From assembly GCF_963169125.1 (NCBI RefSeq), contig NC_084794.1, positions 90,751,018 through 90,815,017 on the forward strand: a stretch of 64,000 nt of DNA, given 5' to 3'. A program made the position numbers and the translations under genes. Shown here one piece after another: positions 24,851 to 36,581 of the stretch. The notes beneath the pieces are model-generated. The model was not told the origin of the DNA, did not search any database, and saw only the letters and a program-made list of their open reading frames with translations. How positions within the stretch are numbered: the stretch's first letter is position 1; every line of letters starts with the position of its first letter. The DNA comes from Humulus lupulus. Its lineage: Eukaryota; Streptophyta; Magnoliopsida; Rosales; Cannabaceae.

Positions 24851-27800
24851 TTTCCAATCCCATGTTGGATATGTTATATTATACATATAAACATATTGGT
24901 GGCTATATTATTATATAATATATTTAGTATAAAAGTGTATTTTCCCGTACTATCCATATATGATTTTGACCTATGAAGAAGAGGAATCGAATTAGAATGC
25001 AAACACGCACGGACCATAACATAACATATAGAATACAATCTTGTGAAATTTTGTCCTCCAACATGTTATTTTTCAATTAAATAAATTAATAAAAAGTGCC
25101 TCAATTTGTTATACTTTTCTATCATTTTCTTCAATTCAAATTCTTAAGTTGTAAGATTAGTAGATTTCTATGCCATAGAAAATTATAATGGTGATGTTGA
25201 ACTCTTGGTCCTGAAAATGGAATGATCAAATTGGGCGGTCGAACAGCTAAAGTAATTGATATTGATGGGTATGGCCATACGCCCCTAGTCGTAAGAGGCA
25301 TTACTACAAATTGAAACTAATACAATATTTCACCCAACATAATATACCAAACCTATTTTTTGCTGTTGTGTTTATATATATGCCCAAAAATTTATTTGGT
25401 GTCTGGTCAAATTATCTGTCACACTGATTGCCAATGTAAGCATATAATAATAGCTAAAAAAAGCATAACATTACAAGAGAAAAATCCCCATCAAACCGAC
25501 CAAACCAAAAGACTTGTTATTCTTCACCGTCCATACGTTGTTGTTCATTTGGAAGCTTTATTTCAATTTAAATATAAATAAATAAAAAGCATTAAGTTAT
25601 TTAGAAATGGGATTTTAATGCTCTAATTTTTTTAGTGGGTCAGAGAGTTCATGGAGTGCATGAACTATACTTTATAATCACTAAATTCTTTATTATATGA
25701 TCTTTTGTGGACTTTAAGGTTACAATTGTATGCCTAAAAACTACAAACAGGATAACCTGATATTATTATCATTTGAAAATAAATCGATCCGGTCACAATT
25801 TTTTATGGGCTGATTATTAATAGCATACAAAGTCTTGTGGTTGTAGTTTATTAGATCAAGGTTCTTTAAAGAGGTGTAGAATTTAGTAGATTATTATAAC
25901 TAAAAATAGAACTCAAGTGGGAAGAAAAAAATGTTTTTTTAATAGTTTTATTTCTCTTTTTCAATCCATTTAAAATTTCCGTCCATGCCTGATTTCCATT
26001 TAATTATTTGTGACAATTGACGCTGCATGACTTTAGCTTCTTATAATCCATACCATCCAGCATTTTAAATGTAGCTTATATTTGAATTTATTATTATTAT
26101 TTTTCAAGTGCATTTTGGATGTTTGCTCCAAAATTGACAATATGTGTACAGTTGTTCTTCGGGTTATAATTAGGTATTTATGAAAACTTTTGTCTTAAAT
26201 TGAAGGAGAAAAGAGTGTCATTCAAGGAAGCAAAGCCAGCGCTTGGCTAATTTCCCAATTAGTTCTACATAATGATAAAAAAAAAATGAGCTGAGTTAAT
26301 AAAAAGGTATGAAGAACCTTTGCTGTTAATGATTTGTGAAACAGGTAAAAAAAAAGGCATACACACCAATAGGTAAAATATCAGCTGTTAATGATTGTGA
26401 TCTATTAGAATATTGAGATAAAACATTCGGATGGAGATCACCATTTTTTAAGGGATATTTTTGTAAAATGGTATTTAAAAAAAAAATAATGATAATAATT
26501 TATAAAGTATATTTAACTTGTATCGTTTTTGAAATTTCAAAAACCATACATACCCCAAAATTGAATAGCCCAAAAAGGGTCATTAGTATCATTCATCTAC
26601 TGAGTGTGATTGTCCTATTCTTGTTGTGCATGTAGCATGGTTTTATTTTTTCTAGTCCACCGCCCTTATCCATACTAATAAAGTTGATTCAGAATATAAG
26701 GCAGAAGGCATTATTATATGAGGAGGGCCCCAAATGCTGACTCGTTCTCATGTGTGACAGCTTACTATTAAGGGCTGAGATTTGATCCACCGTTTTGAAT
26801 CAACGGTGGTGATTTGGTTGTGCAATTGGGGCACCGTCCAAGGACAAGAAAGAATAAGCAGCAAATTATTGGGACGAAGTGCATGGAATGGATCGTCACC
26901 ATGACAGCCTCACAGTCAGCATTTGGGAATGGGACCCACAGCTTATGACACCCATGTGGCCCTAAACAAATTTCAAATTATTGTAGTTCCAGGACAGCCT
27001 AACTCCTACGTGGCGCCATGTCAGCAGTGATTTTCAAAATTGGGCTTCCACTTTGCTTGGGCCCACTTCTAATTAAGAGAATCATTTCAGTTTCAGGTGC
27101 ATTTGCAAAGCAGCCCATATGATAGAGCAGAAAACCCATTTTGTCGTTATACGGCTATTTTTTTGGAGTCTATCTTCCAACACTCACGCCAGCCTAGTAT
27201 TTGGAGTTTGTACGCTTCAAAATTTCACTTTTTCTTTTTATTTAATATTTTTTATTAACGTTAAACATTAATGTTTGTTAGAACTTATCCAATATCTTAA
27301 ATTTCATTTAAAAAAACAAAATTATTTTAACAAGTAGTTCTTCTAAGAGTAGAAAAAAACTTATGATCAATTTTTTTTTAATCAAATAAAATATTAAAAT
27401 AATAAGATAGACTTTAGCTATGTATGTATATTTTTTTTTGAAGGAAGCTATGATTGTGTATTTAGTTCTCTACATTTAGCTATAGTAATTAAAGTACTCT
27501 AAAATATTATAAAGTAGTTGGAGTTGGAAAAGTATTACATCATTATTTTGGCTCAATACTATATATAAATATAGATAAAGGTGAAATTAATTATATCACC
27601 ATAAATATTCTCTTTTTCGATGCAAATATTTGAATCTATTAATTAGCTTCTCAAAATGAATTTGAATTTGTAGAATTTTTTATATTTTTATGATTGTCTC
27701 ATTAAAGGTGTGCAATTTTGTCTTTCGATTTATAGTAAGAATCTTTACGAGTTATTGTGATTTTTTTACAATATTAAAATTGACTTCTTTTATCGTTTTT

Positions 27801-28001
27801 ACATTTTGGGATAAACATATATATAAAGGATTACCATAGTAGTATATTAGGATTTTTATACCTGCACATACAAATTTTACCATATGTAATTTGTGTATGT
27901 ACATATCATTAGTCATTATTATCTCGCCAACTTTCCTAAAAAAATTATAATTATATATAATTTTTTAAGGAAAAAAGACCAAATAATGGATAGTAGTAAC
28001 A
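24851..28001. other. Intergenic DNA
   Basis: About 3.1 kb with no supported gene. 26690-27170 is less AT-rich than its surroundings and contains TACGTGGC at 27007-27014, a G-box/ABRE-like word, so it may be distal regulatory DNA of the downstream SMR gene. The remainder is A/T runs and low-complexity sequence. Confidence 0.5.
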
Positions 28002-28400
28002 TTAATTTCTTTCAGATTTGGAGAAAGGGTTGTGATATGGGCCATCCATTTTAGGAAAGAAAATGAAATTGAATTCAAGGCTTACGTAACATTTCAGAAG
28101 TTGGGCCAGGCCCATACGACCCAGAACAGTATGAGGATGACGATTGTGCAGTATACGACGACGTTTTCTGTGGCGGTGATTGTGCCCTGACTGAGTACTG
28201 GGTAGCGCCAGTACCCAGAAAATAATAATGCCAACCAAGGGCAAAATCGTAAAAATCTCCAAAATAAAAAACATAGCGCGGGAAAGAGAGCCGTTGTTAA
28301 CTAAACCTCTTAATTTTGGCGCCAAATCTAGAATTTCGGCTGCCCGTAAAATTTCCGGGAAGCTACTACCTCTGCCCGGCTGCCCCTCCTCTTTTCCCAT
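28002..28400 (-). CDS. Uncertain 132-codon ORF with one hydrophobic segment
   Basis: The frame opens MGKEEGQPGRGSSFPEILR, has a hydrophobic stretch AMFFILEIFTILPLVGIIIF at about residues 43-62, then a basic stretch HNHRHRKRRR. No family is recognised. It sits head-to-head with the SMR promoter and overlaps E2F-like sites, so it may be a chance frame in promoter DNA. A different frame just downstream encodes a second hydrophobic run (YCTIVILILFWVVWAW) ending in a stop, so a spliced or shifted small membrane protein is also possible. Confidence 0.3.
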   Translation of the reverse strand: MGKEEGQPGRGSSFPEILRAAEILDLAPKLRGLVNNGSLSRAMFFILEIFTILPLVGIIIFWVLALPSTQSGHNHRHRKRRRILHNRHPHTVLGRMGLAQLLKCYVSLEFNFIFFPKMDGPYHNPFSKSERN

Positions 28401-28462
28401 TGATATTTTTTTTTTTTTTTTAAGCTTTCACCAAATTGTCTTTACACCTATCAATATATATA
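28277..28462. promoter_or_regulatory. E2F-type sites and TATA box upstream of the SMR gene
   Basis: CGCGGGAAA at 28277-28285 (complement TTTCCCGCG) and the palindrome TTTGGCGCCAAA at 28315-28326 match plant E2F/DP binding words. CCGTT at 28291 (complement AACGG) is the core of an MSA (Myb3R) element. ATATATATACAC around 28453-28464 is a plausible TATA box about 490 bp before the SMR start codon. Together they suggest cell-cycle-linked transcription. Confidence 0.55.
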
Positions 28463-28948
28463 CACATTTCCACCCAAACTCTAGTCTTTCTCATTTAATT
28501 TTTTTCTAAAAAATTTGAAGAAAAAGGAAAAGAAAATTACTTTCTCCCATTAAATTCAAAGCTCAATTTTCCTTTATCTTTTTCCTTAAACCCTTCTTAT
28601 TTTCCCTCTCTTTTTCTGTCCTCCTTGCTAGCCGCCTCATGGACCAAGCAAAGAAAAATCAAAGCAAATAAGAAGCAAAGACCCTTTTCTCTTATATTCT
28701 CTTCTTCTTTCTCTCTCGGCTAGTTTTTCTTAGTTTTGTTCAGATTCCTCGATCAAAAAAATTCATTCTTTTTCTTTCTTCCCTCTACTTCACTTTGGTT
28801 TAATCCGATTCCTTATCGTGTTTTCCTTTCTGGGTTCGTTCTGATTCTAAAATCAAACCACACTTTTCTCCATAACTTTGCTCTGTTTTGAATTTTTTTT
28901 TTTATTCGTTCTGCTTCAAAAGCTTTGTTCCTCCTTTTTTCGAAGAAT

Positions 28949-29290
28949 ATGGGGTTTTCTAAAAAATCTCAAATTGATGGAGGCTTCGAATCAGAAGGAA
29001 AAAAATGGGTTATAGCCGGAATTTCAGTACGAAGCTCTTTGAAGCCAATAAAGACGAAAACCCTTAAAGCCAAAGATTGTGAAAGCGACAACGGTGATGA
29101 TTACGACAGTGAGTCGTGCTCAACGACTCCAACAAGCAAAGAATCGAGAATACCAGAGAGATTGAGGTGTCCACCAGCTCCTAGAAAGCGAAGACCTTCT
29201 TCCAGATGTAATTTCAATGGCGTTAAAGAGTTCTTTGCAGTACCAGACTTGGAAACTGTATTCATACGCCATGTCGAGAAAGCTAATTGA
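28949..29290 (+). CDS. SMR6-like: SIAMESE-RELATED cyclin-dependent kinase inhibitor, SMR6-like
   Basis: Single-exon, 113-residue protein starting [20 protein letters not shown]. Two SMR-family signatures are present: [13 protein letters not shown]...[11 protein letters not shown] at residues ~52-77, and the C-terminal [12 protein letters not shown], the cyclin-binding-type motif. SMR proteins are plant-specific nuclear inhibitors of CDK-cyclin complexes, promoting cell-cycle arrest and endoreduplication. The N-terminus GFSKK..(V/I)DGG...GKKWVIAGI resembles the SMR6 subgroup. The start is chosen at the ATG in GAATATGGGG; an upstream in-frame TTG at 28925 is not a likely start. The motif has AVPDLE where (T/S)PPDLE is common. 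The pyrimidine-rich 5' UTR fits a TATA box near 28455. No lesions; likely functional. Confidence 0.93.
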   Translation: MGFSKKSQIDGGFESEGKKWVIAGISVRSSLKPIKTKTLKAKDCESDNGDDYDSESCSTTPTSKESRIPERLRCPPAPRKRRPSSRCNFNGVKEFFAVPDLETVFIRHVEKAN

Positions 29291-32200
29291 CTTGAGGATT
29301 AGACTCACTTAGCAAGATAAGAAGTAGAGTTAGAGGTTTTTCTTTTCTTCTGTGTTTTTTTTTCTTACTTACTATTTGTCTTTTTATGTTAATCTTTCTC
29401 TTTCTCTTTCCGGGGTTTGTTAGAGAAGAGCTTGTAATGTACAAAGATATCATATTTATGCAATGAGCATTCTAATTTGGGTCAAGGTTTGTGTTATTAG
29501 TTTTAGTTCATATATATATATATATGTATTACAATTTTCTTTTTAGTTTTTTTTTTGGCCAAATGGGCATGTTTGTTGCTTTGAGTTTGAGGTTGTTAGT
29601 TCCTGTATTTTTTAGTGGAATTTATCAATAGCAACTTCTAATGTTACTTTTTTTTTTATGTAATTTGTTCAATATTACATGTTTGAACTTGTTGAACAAG
29701 TACATAGTTACATTAACCTAAAGCTTATATCTTTCTGAACCAGAGAATAAATAAACATAAGAAAGTTGATATCTTTCTATGTATGCACTAGTTTACATGA
29801 CTAAGGAATCTAATAAAGCTAAAGGAGTCGTTCCACAAGTAAATTCATTAAGCCTGCCCAGAGGACTTCAAATTTCTCTGCTCCACTCTCTTTGGTATCT
29901 TCTCTTTATTCTCTCTCTAAATCATCACCAATATGCAGAGATATTTGGACCAACCAAGGCATATCAGTATTTCTTTATTATTATCATTTTTTTTCCCTTT
30001 GTCAAAATTCTAGTTTCTTAAGATGAGTGAATGGTTAAGCTTTTTTTTTTATATATATATATTTTCGCTTTTGGAACATATTTTCTTTACCTACAACTCT
30101 TTTTTCTTGTGAGAAAAGATATGCGCACGGATCGTTCTATATAGCTACTTCACTTGAGCGGTTAGCTCAAATTTCATCTACACAAAAACTATACACGTGC
30201 ATTGTTACCATAGTTTTCTCATAAGGCGAGTCAATTTTTAAGCTGAAATAACCAAAAAGTTTTCCCAACCACACCAACAACCACCAGAAGTAAAAGTATA
30301 TATATCTTTTTCTTGGCTTAGATGCTGCACGAATTGATTGACTGAGACAAAATGCCTCATAAACACAAGTACTACCTTTATTTTCTATACTCTGCCAAAC
30401 TCTCTCTCTCTCTTTAATCTTCTTTATATGTCCCACAAAGATGATGACCCACACTCTCATCATCTGGAAAGCGAAACCCTACGGCACAGCCCAACTAAGA
30501 ACCATTGGAATGCTTATTTGATTATTAAAAGACAAAGCAAAATTTGGAGAGAGATTAGAATCCTATGTGGGGTTGGAGAGGACTTGTTTGTTTGAGTGTC
30601 ACCAAAATAAATAATAATAAATAAAAAAATCATCTAAAACACTTGATGACGAAGACACTGTGTGTGTGTTTTTGTGGATAAGATTTTACTGGGCATGCTA
30701 GTCATTCACCAAAACCCACCCTAATGATCTTTGTCTGTGTGCATAATGATAATGATCAATTGAATTGAAGGGCGTGATTTAATTTGTTGAAAAGGTGGTG
30801 ATTGAAAATTTAGTGCTTAATCTCAGCTTGATCACTTTGAGTTTGAGATATTAAACAAAGGATTTATAGGATTAGGCACAGGAGATCTTTTTAAATAAAC
30901 AAGAAAACAGTAAAGCTGTAGTGAAAAATATTAACGTCTTAATTTTGTCAGAATGTGGAACTTATTTTAGTTCGGATAAGCTCTAGAGCTAGTGATCTTC
31001 TACCATACTTCAGCACATGATGAAGTTGATTTTATACAATATTTTAGCGGTTAAAAAAAATTACCTTTATTTTTCAAGTTGTTTTGACTTTGCCTTGTTT
31101 CCGTACGGGGAGCAACATATTTTAGGGTTTGTTTTTGCTGAATAGTATCTCTATTGAATATATTGTATAATTAAGTTGTGCTCAATTATTCACTACTTAT
31201 ATTTTTAAAATTTTAGGCCTATATATGTAATTGAATAAAAGGATAGAAATATAAAAAATATTTTGTCGTGACCCCAAAGTTAGGCTTTTACGATTTGTGA
31301 ACATATGTTTGACTGCGTTGTTTAAATGTTATCAAAATCTTTGTTAAATCCAACATAATTTGTCAATTCATTTAAAATTTCTCATGTGCTGTATGCCACA
31401 GCCACAATATACAGGTAAAGAAAAATAAATGAGAGTACAAATGATACTTTGTGTATATTTATTTTTAAGAGAAGTACAATATACTACAGGGTACAAATTT
31501 ATAGTGGATTATAGCATTAAATAACGATTGACTATTCATTGTATTTTCAATGATTCATTCAATAGCACATAAGTTGTTTTTGCTAAACGACAACTGGTTT
31601 GTGGGTACAACTTGATGTGTATGATATTGTTACTAATTATTGACTACTTTGTTTGGTTTGGAGGAAAGGACAGGTATAGAACAAATATATTGCTAATAAC
31701 AGTAATAATAATAAACTAAAAGCTTCATATATCTTTTTTTTTTTTTATGCTTTTCAACCTATAATTAATGGCCTTTTTCTATTTGTGCAAGAGAATCCCA
31801 CAATTAATTTAACAAATAGAGAGACAAAGAAAAAGACCCTTTTGGTGCCATTAACACATAGTGGTGACACACTATTATTTTGTTCATGCCCTACAACTAC
31901 AACTACTACTACAAAATCATTGTGAAAAATCTCTTACAAATACAATTTAAGAGATATAATGAAAATATAAAAATAAAATAACAATTGTGAATATATAAAA
32001 ATATATATTTATTTTTTCTAAACCTATGAAAATGTGATCTTAAAATTGTATAAATGTTATAGGGAATTACCAAAATTATGGAACTTCAACCAATCTCAAA
32101 AGGCATAGTAGTTAGTGAAACAAACCAATAGTGTAAGTGTATAATAAAGCTTTTTCTAGTATTTATAGTTTTTTATTTTTCAAATTTTTGTCTTGAAGAT

Positions 32201-34074
32201 ACACGGCAGTTATGTATAGGTTTGAAGCTAAAAAGAGTAGATAGATGGGATGTTATGATTATTTATTTGTTTATTTAAATGTAATTGGTGGAATAATTGA
32301 GTTTGGTGAGTATTAATAAATGAGAAATATATAGAAAATAATAAAGTAAAGAATGGGAATCCAATGTATGAAAGAAAGGTAGTAGACATGTACACATGGG
32401 CAGAAAAAGGAATCCTAAGAATATCAAACAATATAAAAAAGATTCTAATTTAATTTGAATTATTATTTATCTTTATTTTTTTGGGCGACATTGAATTTAA
32501 AACCACCCCCAATCCATGTACATCGAATTTCGTTCCCCCTTTGTTAATTTTTTATTTCTTCTCCAAATTAAGCCTCTTCTTCTCTACTCCTATTTGCTGT
32601 TTGACTTTAGGCTTTTATTTTATTTAAAAAAAAATATTATATATATATTTTATCACAAACCCAAAAATGGCAACCCAACCGGGGTTTATCCTGCCCGATA
32701 ATTTTGGCGGGAACAAGAAAACCCTAATTGCTGAAAATAGGTTTGGCGCCAAAATAAATAAATAAAAATATATAATATATTGTAGCCCGCGAAATGCGGG
32801 GCTCTGACGGCTCTCTCGTACACGCAATTAATCCCAATCAGCAAAATGGGTATCCGATGAACTGATGTAGCGTACGCTGAAACGAGGAACAAAAATAATG
32901 AGGACAAGTCACTAGTTTAATCCCGGTCGTTAATTTTTTTGACTTTTATAACCTGCTTTGACTTTCACATAAACATAAATATAAATAGAATTAAGCTTAA
33001 AATTGTCATCATATAAAATTAAATTTTGATCGGGAAAAAATCCTTTTTTTTTTTGTAAGATATAGATGATTGAGTTTCATTTTTTTTTTGCAATGATTGT
33101 ATTGATTTTTAACTACCACTAGCTAAATGAGAGAAATTGATATAAAAAAAAAAAGACAAAATTTCATAATAGTTGATTTAGTGATTAAAATAATGCATTC
33201 TTCTATGCATGCCAATATAATGTAAAGATGTAAAATAATTCTACTACATGTATTATTTTTATACCCACTAGTAGGATACAATCTTTGTCATTCACCAAGA
33301 CCTTATATTAGGACTGTAGTCACTCATCATTATATTAATAGTTAAAGTCATACTCTACCAATTATCATATTTCATTATAATTTTTTTTTAAATGCAGTAA
33401 AAGTCTAAATTCATAGTTGATTCTGTTAACTATTAAGTTTCTTGATTTAGTTTAAATGAGTGTTATATTTTCAAAAAATAAAATTATATAGCTACTTTTT
33501 TTTAATAAATTTAAAGTATAAAAACTCTCAAGTTTTTTTTAATCATAATATTCTTTATGATTAAGTTATTGAGTTTTAGAAATGTAACAAATTAACAATT
33601 ACGCTCTTATTTTTATTTTTATTGCTACAAAATTCTCATATTTTAAAAGAAAAAAATATTTATGTATTATACAATCTAGTTTTTATATATAATTCATAAT
33701 GTATAATAAAACTTAGAAATCCATTAAAATTTGTGGATATTGCTAAAAAGTTAATAATAAGAAGAATGTAGATTTTACTGTTTTTTAAACCTTAATGATT
33801 AAATTGCAAATAAATATATAATTTGTTGCAAATAAACTCTAATGTTTCTAATGAATTACCCAGATTTTCCTTATTTTAAAAAACTTATACACTATACTGT
33901 ATCTTTATTTTTTTATTAATTTATTTAGTGAAACTGAAATCTTGGTAACATGTGATCATTGTATCGTGACCGCTATTTTATTTCGTATTTTTTCAAAATA
34001 AAAATCAATTAAATCAAAACTGAACATACTACTAATATTTTATATATTCTTTTTTTTTGCTGAATATTATTATT
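29291..34074. other. 3' UTR of SMR gene, then AT-rich intergenic DNA
   Basis: Roughly 29291-29480 is the probable 3' UTR. The remainder has no supported ORF. It contains (TA)n runs near 29511-29525 and 30050-30062, T runs, and an isolated cluster of promoter-type words at 32702-32794, listed separately. Confidence 0.55.
32702..32794. promoter_or_regulatory. Orphan cluster of E2F-like sites and a telo-box
   Basis: Within 93 bp: TTTTGGCGGGAA (32702-32713), telo-box AAACCCTAA (32719-32727), palindrome TTTGGCGCCAAA (32742-32753) and CCCGCGAAA (32786-32794). Such combinations occur in promoters of S-phase and growth genes in plants. No coding gene is recognisable on either side within several hundred bases. 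Confidence 0.45.
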
Positions 34075-34079
34075 CTATT

Positions 34080-34426
34080 AGGTTTATATTATCAGAGCTC
34101 CCAATTTTTCTAAAAAGTATCGTTTAGGTCCCAAAACTCATTAAGAGTGTATCACATAAGTACTTTCAATTATAAAATAGTTTAGAAACTGTGCAACACA
34201 AAACCAATTTATGACCAAGTTAATTACAAAAAAAATTAATTGTCATATAATTGTTTTCTGCTGGGCCATAAATCATTTTCTACTACACATTCTGTAGATA
34301 ATTTTTCAACTAAAAAGACTTATGCGATACACATTTAAAGTTTTGGGACTTAAGTGACACAAAACAAAGCTTGAAAATTTAAGTGATACTTTTTAGAAAA
34401 ATTTGGGACTTCTAGTAATATAAACT
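34080..34426. mobile_element. MITE/foldback element, 347 bp
   Basis: Inverted repeats of about 130 bp: the left arm with CCCAATTTTTCTAAAAAGTA and GTCCCAAAACT matches the right arm read on the minus strand. CTATT flanks both ends (34075-34079 and 34427-34431) as a possible 5-bp TSD. Non-coding. Confidence 0.75.
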
Positions 34427-34477
34427 CTATTCTGTTTGATAGTCCGATAAAGCATACTCTCCTTCCTTAAAAAAATG

Positions 34478-35129
34478 CTATTTAAGATTTTTGCCCCCGA
34501 ACTATGACAAATGCATTATTGTGCCTCCTGATTTTTTCAAGTAGTTAAAAATTATCTCCAAACTATTCAGAGTGTTGTAAAATGGGATTTTTGTTAAGTT
34601 TTATCTTATGTGAATAACAGATTGATGACGTGGCTAATTGGTCACTAACTTGTTATTGTCACATCAGTATCATGTGCATAATTTAAAATAAAAAATCATT
34701 TTAAATTAAAAAAAATATATATTTCTTATAAAAAATTAATTTTAATTTTTTTTAATAAGTTCTTAAAAGATTAATTAAATAAAATTTTCAAAAATTATGA
34801 AATTTTATTTAATTAATCTAATAAGAATTTATTTAAAAAAAAATGTAACCTTGTGAGAATTAAAAAAAATATATTTTTAATAATTTTTAAATATTTAAAA
34901 AATATATATTTTTAATTTTAAATTATACACATGGCACTGACGTGATAATGACAAAAAGTCAGTGACCAAATAGCTATGTCATCAATTTATTAGCCACATA
35001 GGATAAAACTTAACAGAAGTCTCACTTTACAACACTGTGAATAGTTCGAGAATAATTTTTAACGACTCGAAAAAATTAAGGGACACAATAATGTATTGGT
35101 TAGTTCAAGGGACAAAAATCTTAAATAGC
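34478..35129. mobile_element. Foldback element, ~650 bp, arms nearly the whole length
   Basis: The left end GCTATTTAAGATTTTTGCCC matches the inverted right end GCTATTTAAGATTTTTGTCC. Arms continue through words meaning the same on opposite strands (ATGACGTGGCTAATTGGTCA versus the complement of TGACCAAATAGCTATGTCAT) into an AT-rich centre. No coding capacity. The TSD is obscured by A runs. Confidence 0.75.
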
Positions 35130-35344
35130 AAAAAAAAAAAGGAAGAAACATCTTTCCTCTTTGTTAATACATGTTCAAATGTTATTTATATTTATTTATT
35201 TTTAAATAAATTAAATTATTAAAAACTTGAAAAAACCTAGGTTGAATTATTATTATTATTATTTTGCTGGGACCTAGGTTGGAAATTGAGTTGTGGCACA
35301 AAGATTGTCAATAAGTTGAAAATTCCGTATTTATATATTATAAA

Positions 35345-36352
35345 TAATAATAAGTTGTATTTTTGCCCCCCGGACTATGACCATTAGATGATCGTACCTT
35401 TCGAATGATTCGCGATGTTAAAAATTCCCCTCGAACTATGCACGTTACTGAAATATGGGACTTCTATTAGATTTCGTCCTACGTGGCTAACAAATTGATG
35501 ATGTGATATTTTGTCTGTTGATGTGGCACTACTATATGTAGAATAATTAGTAATTTGGCCCCCGAACTTTGACCGCTATCAAATAATGCCTCTTTTATTA
35601 AAAAAAATTAGTGTTTTCTAAAAATAATAATTAAATCCTTAAAAAATTAAAATTTTAATTTATAACAAATAACTCTTTTTAGTTTTACTTTTTCTTTTAC
35701 AATATAAAGTAAATATATTTTAGAATGAAAGTTTAAAATAAATACTAAATCAAATAAAAACCTTTAATTAAAGGATGACAAAGGGCTTAAATAAAAAAAA
35801 TTAATTTAAGAGGAGGAGGACGAAGGGGAACAAACTTTGTTTTAGCATTTATTTTTAATTTTTATTTTAAGATATATTCATTTTATATTGTAAAAGAAAA
35901 GAAAAAGTAAAAAAAAAAAAAGGTTATTTGTTATTAATTAGATTTTTAATTTTTGAGTATTTAAAATTTTATTTAATTAGTTTGTAACTTTTAGTATTGT
36001 TTATTTTCTTAATCTTTTAAAATGATTTTTTTTTTAATTTTTAAGGATATATTATTATTAAGAAAAAAATGACGTTTTCTTAAAAAAAAAAATAGTTTTA
36101 ATAAAAAGGATACAATTTGGTAGTGGTCATAGTTTGGGGGACAAAATTATTAATTATTCTACACATGGTAGTGCCACATCAACAATCAAAATGTCATATC
36201 ATCAATCCGTTAACCACCTAGGATAAAATCTAACATAAGTCTCATATTTCAATAACGTGCATGGTTCTGGGGAAATTTTTAACATCGCGAATCATTCAGG
36301 GGACACAATCATATAGTGGACATAGTTCGGGAGGCAGAAATGCTATTTATAT
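35345..36352. mobile_element. Foldback element, ~1 kb, same family as 34478-35129
   Basis: The left arm has TTTTTGCCCCCCGGACTATG, and the right arm read on the minus strand TTTCTGCCTCCCGAACTATG. The arms pair almost to the middle (for example ACTTTTTCTTTTACAATATA at about 35685 with its complement near 35900), making a hairpin of about 450 bp per arm. Terminal text (TTTTGCCCCCGAACTATGAC) is shared with the preceding element. End coordinates are approximate. Confidence 0.7.
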
Positions 36353-36581
36353 ATGCATCCAATTATGTAACAGTTAACATGCTAAATGTATTTAACCCAA
36401 CGAATTAAGTTCCCTTGTCAAATTAGTGTGTACCATACTATGCAAAACCAATCTAATTTTGACACCTCATTTAATAATTTTTTATAATAAAATTGTTAAC
36501 ACTGTAGTTTTAGTTTCAAAATTTCCGTTAGTTTGCATTAATATGTGTTTAAGAGAATACTTTTTTATCTCCTTTTAGAAG

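Noticed and set aside
26690..27170. Less AT-rich patch considered as an exon or MITE
   Set aside because: No open frame with splice sites and no inverted or direct terminal repeats found; kept only as possible distal regulatory DNA.
29779..30021. 80-codon plus-strand ORF
   Set aside because: Low-complexity and hydrophobic at its end, no family signature, no conserved motif, AT-rich context; likely chance.
32228..32907. Short minus-strand ORFs near the E2F cluster
   Set aside because: They overlap in different frames, are rich in Phe/Ile/Tyr as expected from AT-rich DNA, and show no domain.
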